This document shows positions 32,908-43,367 of a DNA stretch of 64,000 nt, one piece after another. Within the stretch, counting starts at the first letter, position 1; every line of letters starts with the position of its first letter. This DNA comes from Cerrena zonata. Its lineage: Eukaryota; Basidiomycota; Agaricomycetes; Polyporales; Cerrenaceae. The DNA lies in assembly GCA_038087015.1 (NCBI GenBank), contig JASBNA010000006.1:1550001-1614000 (forward strand), written 5' to 3'. The notes below the pieces were generated by a model. It saw only the letters and a program-made list of their open reading frames with translations, made no database searches and had not been told where the DNA came from. The translations under genes were made by a program, and so were the position numbers.

Positions 32908-35107
32908 TCAAACCATTCCGCGTCCATTGACAATCCGGATGCCAGAAGAGCCACGAAAGTCAAAAGTAACATAGCCGTATTTGACGAATGCGTCCCAGGA
33001 TACTTCCTCTCCCTCGGATGGACGTCCGATACCGATGTTAAAAGGATGCTGTACTTGGACGATATCATGGGCCCCCTGGAGGAGGGCCGTCCAAGTCTGC
33101 ATCAGGCAGTAACACCGATGGTTTCTGGGCGGGTAAACGTGGCGGACGTAGTGGAGGAGTAAATCGTGTAAATGGATAATGATACGGATAAACTTGTGGG
33201 TTATTTGTGAAACGGCCTCGCTGGCAGACAATATCTGCGCAAGAGTCCACAAGCTCATAGAGAGTATCATTATCCATCTCACAATGTGCGATAATAAGTC
33301 TTGAAAATCGACCACAGGTCCCCCTATATAGAGCCGCCTGCGATCGAAGGGCATCGAATATACGTCCAAAGCCAAGACAATTCATGAGTCGGTCCCTGAT
33401 AATTTGCAATGCCACCACCCCTAAACCTAGAAAATATAAGCGTTCGTAGAGCACAAAATAACGATGGACTATAGCATGTCGGTGTGTCTGCAACGGGAAG
33501 GGAGTAAGTCTGATTCATCGAAGACAATATGAGGGGTAGCACAAAGATCGTGAATTGGGACAAGTCCAACGTTTCAACGCCCCAAGGAGAGCATGACTTA
33601 AGGAGATTAGAAATGATAGTTGCTAACTCCTTTGCAATGTTATCGCTAGGGGGCACGGTAGTGGTCGCGATCCTGATGTAAGTAACACCTGCTGAGAGGT
33701 AGAACGAGTAAGAGATCTCGTAGGGTATCAGAAAAGCCTGTGGTAAGGAGAGAAGGATAATGAAAGTGGAATTGATCACGCTCTACAAGCTGCTCCCTGT
33801 GCGTGGTTGAAGGGGTTCGCTCGCATGAAGGGTTGTAGTGATAGGTTTGGAATACAATCCCATTAGGGGGGCGACGAATGGTAATATTCGCATTTTCGGC
33901 TTCCAAAAGATAATGGAATGTCAACTGCAGACCGTTCATCAGCGAAGACTTCTTCGCTATATGCGACATAACGCTCCGAAGAGTATGAATCGTTTTTCTA
34001 AAGTCCGCCGCCGAAGGCGAGCTGCGGATAATGTCGCAGGCCTTGAGGTCCGTGATCGTCCAGGTAGGGATGGCACATTGTGTGAGAAAGAAGTTGATAC
34101 AGGCAGCATCAGAGTGGATTTTCAATGTCTCCAAAGACCGCAAAGAGATCAATAGCAACTCTTCGCCAGGTGTGTCAATGCTATCGGAACACGTTGAATC
34201 GCGAGAAGCGTCCACAAACTCTAGCACTCTCACTCTAGGGTTATTGCGGAGAACATGCAAGAGACCATGAATACCGCAGCTACATGAGTCGTGGGTCCTT
34301 GAATTTCGGATGATGATCCTATTGAGGGTGGTGAATTGGAGGAGCGATGGGTGCCAAACCATTTGGTAGCCCCGTAGCTCGATGCATGTCAGGGCGGAAA
34401 GATGGGGGACGGAAAGGATATTGGGGAGTTCGCAGCTGCCCTTGGTGATGAGAATAATGCTCTGTAAGGCAGACTTGTGTTCCGCGCCAACGTCCTTGTA
34501 GAAATGGTCAAATGCGTCCTCCAATGCACGTTTTGATACATCTAATGTGAGACTCCTGACGCGGTGCGACTGTCTCAGAACGAGCTTCAACGCATCCGTA
34601 GCGAAGGTGGAAAATTGTGGCTTTGCGTAGAGATTATCGAAATTGGCAATGATCGAAGGTCTGGTAGTAGACACCTGTAATAAAGCATCACCGGAACGTT
34701 CCAAATGGAGTGCGACACAATGTGGGCTGCCAAGGCAGAAGGTACTCCACAACTCTGGTATTTGCAGAACAGTTTCTCGCCAGCTGTGACACACATGGCT
34801 CATGGTGATACACGGGTATCGTGTTCTGAGGAACGGCGGGGGGGTACGATCATGTGTGAGATACGAACATATATGTGACAGGGCTTTCCCGGAAAGTCTA
34901 CAGATTGGCAGAAGTCTGTTAAGATATCGTTTCTTCTCCACGACGATGAGGATTTCCTTGCGGATTGTTTCCTGTCGGGATCGTATGTTTTCCTGTATCG
35001 TCAAGATATCCGAGTCCGTGACACCCTCACAGCCTGTTAAGCGAAGTTAGTAGAGATGTGAATTTTGGTTTAAACCATTATTTACTCTGGTAGATACTGT
35101 TATGCAT
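32908..35107 (-). pseudogene. F-box-like pseudogene with three frameshifts
   Basis: The first exon (35107-35086) and the acceptor at 35033 match the intact neighbour at 35.4-37.6 kb. The F-box region is altered (LNRLLPICRLSGKALSHICSYL), and the open frame breaks near 33650. It resumes in a second frame (33779-33324 span), a third (33493-33065 span) and a fourth that ends VTFDFRGSSGIRI at 32908. All segments align in order with the intact copy, so this is a tandem duplicate that has decayed. No TE insertion is visible at the breaks. Confidence 0.85.
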
Positions 35108-35446
35108 TGTTGTTATAGTCACCCTTATATCTTATATTTAATAGGAATGTAGAGATAGAAAAAGTAAGAAAGGATACGTACTGCCTCAGGGTCATGTAAT
35201 CACGTAACCTTGCTTCAAGTTCCAGCTTCTTTGTATAATAACTGAGTGACTACGTCCGTCTGAGTTGGTGACTTGAGGTACGTACTAATGCCAGAGTCGC
35301 TGCAGGGCGATGAGTCTGACACGGCCACGTGGAGGCTAGCCGATCGATCAGACAACTTATCATATTTAGCAGGTCCTTCAGTTAGACGGTCATCAGTTTC
35401 TTATTATTTGCAACAAATATTATCCATAGTACAATCGTAAAATCAT
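35108..35446. other. Spacer between two tandem F-box-like copies
   Basis: 339 bp containing the upstream region of the decayed copy. Parts around the first exons resemble the 5' side of the downstream copy, as expected for tandem duplicates. No other feature. Confidence 0.4.
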
Positions 35447-37565
35447 TCATTCATGCTCAACCTGAACACCAGAGGAGCCACGAAAGTCAAAAGTGACACA
35501 GCTATATCTAACATAGGCGTCCCAGCATACTTCTTCTCCTTCGAGGGGACCTGTCCTATTAGCGGGAGGTGGTGTTGGAATCTGTTGTACAAACAAGGGA
35601 GGGTTGTCCAAGTCTGCATCAGGTAATCTTTCTGATTTTTTTTTGACAAGCGGGGGCGGCAATAGTACTAAAGGAATGGGTGGTGGAAATGGGGAGCGAT
35701 ACGGGGAAGTCGGCGGATTGATTGTGAAACGGCCTCGCTGACAGGTAATATCTGAAACACAGTCTACAAGCTCATACAGAGTATTCACTTCCATGGAGCA
35801 GTGTTTGAGAATTAATCTTGAAAACCGACCACAGGTCCCCCTATAGAGAACCGCCTGTGACTGAAGAGCATCAAATACATCTCCAAAGTCAAGACGCATG
35901 TTACGCTGTCTTCGTCGCATTATGGTATCCCTGATTCTGGACAGTATAAGGGTATGTAGAGCACGGAAAAGCGACAGACCACGACGATCCGAGTCAACTG
36001 CCGATCCATTTGTAGCCGGAGATAATATGAAAGGTAGACAAAGGAGCATGTACTGAGATAATTCCAGTATTTCGAAACCTGAAGGGGAGCATGCCCTGAT
36101 CAAACCAGACGCGACAGCTCCCACCTCCTTCGCCATTGTATCACTAGGCGCGGTGAAAGTGTCCAGTTTAAGGCGAGCGATACCACTCAGAGGTAGAATA
36201 TGTAAGAGGCCACGTAGAGTGTCAGCATAGCCTACACTCTGGGAAGATGGACAACGGAAGCTAAATCGAATGCGCTCGACGAGCGGTAACTCGTGTGGGA
36301 TTGAAGGGATTGATATGGGGGAAGTGTCGAAATGATAGGTTTGCAATATGATTCTAAGCATGGGTTGCCCAAGAATATTACCGTTGAAGCCGTACTGCTC
36401 CGCATAATCATTGAATGACAGCTCTAACCCACTCATCGATGTGGACCTCTGCGCTACATGCGAAATAATACTCCGAAGAATATTGATATTCTCTTCGAAG
36501 ACATTAGCAGCAGGCGGACGGTGATGTTCATCACGGGTTTCGATGTCCGTAATTGTCGAGACAGAAATGTTACATCGTGTGAGGAACAGGTTGATACAGG
36601 CTGCATCCGTGTGGATCTTCAACGTCTCCAAATACTGCAAATCGACCAATGGTAATTCTCCGACATGCATGTTATCATGGCCGGAACATGCTATAGCTCG
36701 TTCCACAAACTCTAATACCTTCATCCTTGGGTTATTGCGGAGGACCTGTAAGAGGGCAAGAATACCACAGCTACTACCAGTGGAGTTCCTCGAATGGATG
36801 ATAATACGGTTCAAAGTGGTGAATTGTAGGAGCGGTGGGTGCCAAACCATCTGATAGCCCCGGATCTCGATGCATGTTAGAGCGGGAAGATGGAGTGCGG
36901 AAAAGACATTTGGTATTTCGGAGTGAGTAGGATTGAGATTGAGGAGGCTAATACGCTGTATCGCGGACTTGGGTTCCACACAAACATCTGCATAGAAGTG
37001 ACCAAATGCATCTTCTAAAACGTAGTTTGAGACTTCCAACGTAAGAGCCTCAACGCGGTGTGAGTGTTTCAAAACAAGCTTCAACGAGTCTGCGACGAGG
37101 GGATGTGGTTTCTCGGTCAAACGGCCAGAGGAGGTCACCTGTAAAGGGGCCATGCCAGAGCGTTCCAAGAGCAGTTTAACACACTCTGGGTGGCCAAGAC
37201 AGAATGTATTCCACATCTCTGGTGTTTGGAGGGCAAGTTCTCGCCAGTTGTAGCACACGTGGCTGATATTAAAACATGGGTATCGATCCCTATACACTGG
37301 TTGGGAGGAACAATGTCGAAATAAACGTAACAGTACTTCTCCGGGCAATCTAGAGATTGGCAGAAGACTGTTGAGATATCGTTTCTTCTCCACAATGATT
37401 AGGATTTCCTTTCGGATTGTTTCTTGGCGAGAACGTATGTTCTTCTCTATCGTCAAGATATCCGAGTCTGTGACACCTTCACAACCTGCCAAGTAAAGTT
37501 AGTGGAGATGCGGATTGTGGTGAAGACCATTATTTACGTTCGTAGATGTTGCTACGCATGGCCAT
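35447..37565 (-). CDS. F-box-like protein, 688 aa
   Basis: A 28-nt first exon (37565-37538) is spliced to 37485-35447; together they give 688 aa. The sequence has an N-terminal helix (IRSRQETIRKEILIIVEKK), an F-box-like motif (LLPISRLPGEVLLRLFRHC), NISHVCYNWRELALQTPEMW, and then a leucine-rich region with repeated LEVSNYVL, LPALTCIEIRGYQM and LNRIIIH patterns. The C terminus carries CGRFSRLILKHCSM, QGRFTINPP, LPDADLDNPPL and VTFDFRGSSGVQVEHE. The likely role is substrate adaptor for SCF ubiquitin ligases. The tiny first exon is shared by all members of this local family. It is the parent-like, intact member of the three-gene tandem array. Confidence 0.82.
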
Positions 37566-37889
37566 TGTAATCGCCCCTACAGTTTGTTAATGGGGAACGT
37601 AGAGATAGAGAATGGGAATATTTACGGAAATAGCCTAGGCTACGTCTTTCGTTTTCAATTAGGTCACTGTGGGTAACAATTGCTAACTGCCGAGTCAAGA
37701 CGGATCAGTTTGACGCGACCACGTGCGGGCGCCCACGACGCGATCGACATGTTTTGTGCGCGTGCACTGTCTCTTCTTCCCTTACCTCCTACCTCGACCT
37801 GCTTTCATTCCTCCCTTACCACTTCAAATATCAAAACAGACTTAGGAAGCTGTCTATAAATCTGTAAAACATACTACATTCCTCTCCCA
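37566..37889. promoter_or_regulatory. Divergent promoter region, F-box gene and p31comet-like gene
   Basis: 324 bp between opposing start codons. The plus strand is pyrimidine-rich from about 37768 to the p31comet-like start, as in other leaders here. No TATA box was identified. Confidence 0.4.
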
Positions 37890-39461
37890 ATGCTTTTATC
37901 ACCCAGCACTGCGCCGCCAAGCGCGACAAAGGAGGGTCACTCTTCACCAAAATCGTTGTCGGTAACGCGGTCAAGTTCTTCCCCTTTAAGGGTACTGGCA
38001 GATAAAACGAATGGCAGTACCCACGATAACAATCGACAAGAAACAGTTGTGCCTAGGAAGTTCAAGATCCCTGCTATGATTCTAGACACAGAGAGCATAT
38101 CTACCGCCATGGCTGCTCGTCTAGCATCTTCTTTGATCGGGCATGTATTATTCCTAAAGAGCCAGATCCCTTTGTACGTTCCATAACTCACATTTATCTG
38201 CATCTCACGAACGTCTGTGGACATACACCAGCCCTGTGGCCCAGCTCAGCCGTATGTCTAATAGTTCAAACAATAAAGCGTCAAAGAAACGCGAAGAATT
38301 CATCAACGCCATCGATACACTGTCTTCACATCTCATCACTACCTTTGCTGCACTCTCAACAGCCTTTGATCAACGTGGTACGATCCCTTCACTTGCCGGC
38401 ACTGAGAACGCGAACAAATCGAGCGTTCTTTGTTCCTCGGGTAAATCACCTCTGCCTGCACATCTGGCCATCGTCCTTGGTCCTAGTGTGGGAGCTGCCA
38501 AGGCAAGAGTGATGTTCGTTGTTGACGGTCTTGAAGTCAAGACACTGGGAGCCAAAGAGACTACTAAAGAGTCCGCTAGCCGCTCGCCCAGCCCGTCTCT
38601 AGAGAATGAAGAAACTTCATCATCGGACTCAGAATCTGAATACCAAGATTGTGAAGAGTCTCAAGTTGATTCTTGTGATTCCGAGTCTGGCTCTGAACCT
38701 CCCCTTTCACGCTCCCCGTCACCCTGTCCGTCAGAAGCTTCATCTGGTCCAGAGACAGCTTGCGAACCAACTCCCGTTCCTCCGCCTGTTGCTCCCAAAT
38801 TCGTACCTTTCTGCGAGACTCCTTCGGCTCCCCCTCCCCGAACGTTGATGCAGAAATCACTCCCGCTAAGCACACGACCCTCCCCTCTTCAACAAAGTGT
38901 TAGCGTTCCTGGAAGGACTATCCTTGCTCCACGCGTGCATGAGTCTCCTTTACCGTCCTTTGAAGAGGAGCAACAGACTTTGCGTGCCGGTGATCGTCTT
39001 CTCTCCCGCACCTTGGCGAATGCCTGCGCTGAAGATGATGGAGGCATATCTGCCGAACTAGGTCAGTCATTTCTGTTTACAAATTCTACACGGCGACTAA
39101 TGTTTTTTACTTCCCCTTTATTTCCCCTATAGCTTCTACGCAGATGCATATCTTGATTCGTGCACCCCGACGGTTCAATCACCCCGCTTGGGTCCCTAAA
39201 CAGAATCTCACAAGGAGTCTCGAGAACACTCTCGATACCTTCCTCAAGGACTCTATCATTCACGAAGGCGAGGAAAGCTCAAACCAGAAGAAACGAGCCC
39301 CTCGGGTAGGAATAAAAACAGAAGGTGTCTGGGTAGGATGTAAAGCCCAAACGTCGGAACTTCCTTCACAAAAGAAGGAAGATGGTGAGTTGAGCGATGA
39401 AGAGGATGAGATGATTTGGTGGGCTTGGGATGGGAAAATTGCTGGGTTTTCGGAGTGGTGA
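37890..39461 (+). CDS. Probable p31comet (MAD2L1-binding protein)-like, 480 aa
   Basis: Three exons, 37890-38173, 38232-39061 and 39133-39461, give 480 aa. The core begins with AARLASSLIGHVLFLKSQIPFPVAQLSRM (first residues about 70-100), which resembles the human p31comet segment ending in QLPLPYEQL. It continues with a helix (FINAIDTLSSHLITTF), a beta strand (HLAIVLGPSVGAAKARVMF), a long Ser/Glu/Pro-rich insert (about 180-330) and a strand-rich end (MHILIRAPRRF, GVWVGC). The terminus IWWAWDGKIAGFSEW parallels the IWFQAP...GF ending of p31comet. That protein adopts a HORMA-like fold, binds closed MAD2 and, with TRIP13, silences the spindle checkpoint. The match is my recognition of pattern, not a computed alignment; the alternative is an unknown acidic nuclear protein. 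Confidence 0.5.
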
Positions 39462-39732
39462 TTCTGCATGTTGGGAACGCTAGGACATTCAGTATTTCGA
39501 TTTACAAGGGACACAGTCACGGACATGGTCATTTCGTCATGTATCATCATATTCACATTATTGCATTGTATATAGTTCAACCCATCCATTACGAATCATC
39601 AAAAATGGACTTTCTAACCCATGTTTAGGACCCTCCGGGTCCGAACACTGTACTGGGATGAGATACAACGAAATCACGTTCGTATACTCACTAGCAAGAT
39701 GATCACGAGCGGCGAGGGAACAGGAAGTTGGA

Positions 39733-42098
39733 TCAGTATGATATGCAAGCAAAACTCTCCGCACTGTTCGGGTCGCCAGAAACGTAACGTGAACTAGCGG
39801 GGTACTGTACGATTGTGAGTTAATGACAAAGTCTAAGCATCCGGTTTAACTATAAGCAAATTTACCTTGCAAATAGGTCTTGTGAACGAGATACCAGCTG
39901 TCACATTGTTGTTCTCGTAATGTACGGCCGTGATATTCTCAGGCGCGACATCATCCTCCACCCACTGAACCAAGGCGGCCAGAATATTGTGTCTAGCGTC
40001 GTGAGCGAGCGGTGGCATTCCCGCCATTTCCTGTAATGGTGCACCGAACGCATTCGCGCCATCGCCGAACTATCCATGCCTCGGATTAGTTTGCATTTTG
40101 ATGCCGAGATCATTATACATCACTCACGTAACTAGATTGGAAACCATAACATTAGGATAAATTCGATATATGAGTAGTAAGAGACTTACCAGTGACCCAA
40201 TCCAGCAACCATGAACAGTCGATAAAAGTCATCCATCTCAATATTCGTGTTTGCACGCATGAATGAATTGACTGTTTCATAATAATGCACGGAGTTCCCA
40301 GCACTGATTATGTCCTCCGCCCAGCCAGCGTAATGCAATACCTTTCCCTGGCGCGCAGTAAACTTTCGTAGGTCGGGGTTGACTGCCTATCGAACTTCTA
40401 GTTAGTCCTTTGTTCGACGGAGTTGGGTGTAGTACTTACATTTTGTCCTCCTGGATTGATACTGTCTGCTAAGAGGATAGTGTCCATATCGAACTGACTG
40501 ATATCCCAAGTGGTGTCGCTATAGAAGAAGGGATGCTCGTCGTAATGATTGACAAGAAGGTGTAACAGTATACTCAACTTGACGATAAAGTTCTGGAAAT
40601 AGTGGGGTCCTAGTAAACTCGACTCCGATCCAAATATCGTGGAAAGGTCGTTCTCCGAACCCGGGTAGAAGCCGCCAAAAATGTATGTCTGGTTCGTCTC
40701 GTAGTAGTCAGAATATAGTTTATGCAAGGTTTCAATTTGAGAGATTGTGAGACATGTCTCTGGATCTTGATTCTGATGACAAGCAAGTGTTTCCGGTCTG
40801 AAGCTAGAAGGAGATGTCAAATTTAGTCCAAGGATGTAGAGAAGTGACGTATGACTGACGTACCTGCAAAGAAGGGGGTTACTGATAACACCGTCTTTAA
40901 TCTAAGGGTTGCCTCTTTTAGTAGGGAACACGATGAGACGGTAGTAATAGCTACGTACTCCGTCTAATTCATCACATTGGCGAAGTACCTCTGGATGGAT
41001 GACGTTCCTCCACATATTCTCCGAAATCCAGCGCGATGAGGTCGTAGGGAGGACGTTCAGATTGCTTCGGACTATCGAGGAGAATAGATGAGTAGCCCAA
41101 TTCGCAGGAGAGCCTATTACCTGTATGTCGATGTCAACCACTTATACCTGAGATTACCCAGAGCTGATATACATACAGCGCCATCAAAATCGTCCGGAAA
41201 CTCTTGGACTTCCTTGAGTCTATAGGTCCAATTGAAGAAAATCGTTATGCAGCTTGTTATGTAACCTGTGCGTGTTAATGCTTACCCTTGTCTCCCACCT
41301 GTTAAAGAGAATTAAGTAGATGATTCTGGATACCGTCCAGCATTTCAATTTACACACCCTCTGAGCAACCAACGTAGTATGCCTTATTATGACTCCTACC
41401 ATAGAATTTCTGGACGATCTCTTTGCCAGTGGCCACGCTAAGGTGCATAGCACGCCAAGTGTAATCCATTATAGCGTTCTATATGGAGTTGTGAGCTATG
41501 AGTAAGAAAGAGGAAGAGCGTATTGAAAGTTTTACATCATTCCCGAGGGCCCAGCTAGCGTCCGTCGCCGTACCAGAATGTCCGCTATCAGTAGAGACAC
41601 CAGCAACTAGAGCAAATATAAGATGATACACATATACCCGAAACGTTGAGTTAAACACTTACATCCTTGATTGACGGCCATAAATGCCAGATCGCCGACA
41701 GAAACTGTTAGAGGAGAGCGACAGTTTGAATAAATTGAATTCTGATGATAAGAAAATTCGGTTTTACCTGATCCGGAGAAACCACCGTTGCCAATGGTCA
41801 AAAAACGACCATTCCAATCTTCCGGCAGCCAGACTTCGGCCAACGCAGTAGAGTCTGCAGTCACATTTGTTGTGATTTCCACTTGTACCCGACAGAATGC
41901 AGGAAGAGCATTAGTGTCGACTGCTTGAAAGAGGGTTGATATGTTGACGTGATCCCTAGCCTCGAAGAAGGTGCTGGCTATGAGCCTGGTGTAGTTTGAC
42001 TCGAACGTGAACGACGCGCATCTTTGATCGGTAGTCTGGGCAGCTACGGACAACAGGAAGAGGGTGCTGCTCTGTTCGAGGAACTTGGATCCAAACAT
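39733..42098 (-). CDS. Tannase/feruloyl-esterase-like secreted enzyme, copy A, about 537 aa
   Basis: Fourteen exons from ATG 42098 to 39733 close in frame (537 aa); 48-nt intron 40566-40519 is also open, so retention would give 553 aa. A signal peptide leads into CASFTFESNYTRL, WNGRFLTIGNGGFSGSG, VSTDSGHS, the nucleophile motif GCSEGGRQG (Ser in CS) and AGLGHC near the end (His in HC). This is the CS-D-HC arrangement of the tannase/feruloyl esterase family, where the Cys pair links nucleophile and His. The enzyme cleaves gallate or hydroxycinnamate esters outside the cell. GGRQ lies on a 13-nt exon (41286-41298). The residue after HC, encoded by a 4-nt exon (40128-40131), is Tyr here but Ser in copies B and C. 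Confidence 0.87.
40128..40131 (-). other. 4-nt microexon, tannase-like copy A
   Basis: TTAC lies between CTAG and GTGAGT. It completes the Cys codon of the catalytic HC motif (TG|T) and adds Tyr. Skipping it shifts the downstream GDGANAFG exon out of frame. Confidence 0.72.
41286..41298 (-). other. 13-nt microexon, tannase-like copy A
   Basis: GTGGGAGACAAGG, flanked by AACAG and GTAAG, encodes Gly-Gly-Arg-Gln directly after the catalytic Cys-Ser-Glu. Equivalent 13-nt exons occur in copies B and C. Confidence 0.8.
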
Positions 42099-43367
42099 GA
42101 GGTCAAACGATACAAAGGGGTCAGTCACAACAGGAAAACATGCAAATGACAGGGCTATATATACCAGTAATTCCTTGCTCGTACCGAGCAAGGGTTACCC
42201 CCGGAGGAGTTAAGATTTTTCAATACACTTGTTTGTCGGTTCTTGGTCATTACAGCCGTTTGTAGATCGACAAGCGGGTCCTCGAAATTCAGACAAAGCG
42301 TCGGGTAGGTGACATACGTTATACGAGGGATGCCGCTCACTCGATCATCACCTCTTGCCATACTATTTGGTGGGTCAGTTAGTAGACGGTCCCCTTGTCA
42401 TTTCTTAATCTAACACTCTGGCTGTCAGCTAAATCCATGTATGTTCGTACAATAATTTAAGTATCACCAAAAAGGGCCAATGTAGGGATAAACAGGTGTC
42501 CTACACTACCTTCTCAGTTTTAGTCACTCAAGAGTCATAGCCGCAAAAGGAAATCGGGTCACTTCGGCCTCCTTTAGTACGTGGCACGATGCTCGCTTGC
42601 CTTGTCTGAACTCTACGGACCCGCCCATAGATATGCCAGAATGCTAGCTTACCCCCAAAATAAGCGAGTTTAAGTTGGAGCTGTGGTGCCAAATTACCAC
42701 CTTAAGACACCTACGTAGTTTCTGTTGCGCTCCTGGGAGCCTTGATACTTGCTGGAATAAGCTGAGTCAACCTTGCAGATAATCAAATACTCGTCTGCTG
42801 CTCAAAGCACGAGCAAAGGGAGACTCTTACTCCTGGTTCCTGTTTAAGGCCCAAGTTCGGCAACTTGGTGGGGTCATGATCACTATTATAGAAGCGTGTT
42901 TTCTGGCAGGGCGAGCTAGGAGTCTGCAAACGGCTGTACATTCCGTCCTACATGCTTGAAGATGTCAAGGAACTTGCTCGGTTGCGAGTAACGTCTTCCG
43001 AATGAGGGTTTGCATCACCTCAGTTGTCCTCTTTTGGCTTATTTTCATTTCAAGAGCGAACAAATGTATAGATGGCTCGGGAACTATGAGATCGGTTTTA
43101 ATATCGAGAGGTAGGCATCCATACCAGACCTTGAGACGATTCAAAGATAGCGAAGGACAAGTGCTGTATTAAGGAGACCTATAACAAAAGATGTAGAAAT
43201 AGTTATAAGAGTATATGTATTTTCGGGAAGTACTAATATTGGAGCTCTAACCAATGTGCATAGTCCACCGAGATCGAACATTACTCGACCGAGATACAAC
43301 AAAATCGCATTCACATCGCGATCAGAAGTCCAAATGAGCAGCGAAGCAATGGGAAGTTAGTCCGATA
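42099..43367. promoter_or_regulatory. Upstream region of tannase-like copy A
   Basis: About 1.27 kb between copy B's stop and copy A's start. A TATA-like GGTATATAT (minus strand, about 42156-42164) lies about 60 bp before the copy A ATG, at the same spacing as in copies B and C. The remainder does not resemble the promoters of B and C and contains no supported gene. Confidence 0.5.

Noticed and set aside
32908..35107. Treating the 33-35 kb F-box-like locus as a functional gene with short introns
   Set aside because: The frame changes occur within conserved coding sequence with no intron-like segment at the breaks, so frameshifts are the simpler explanation.
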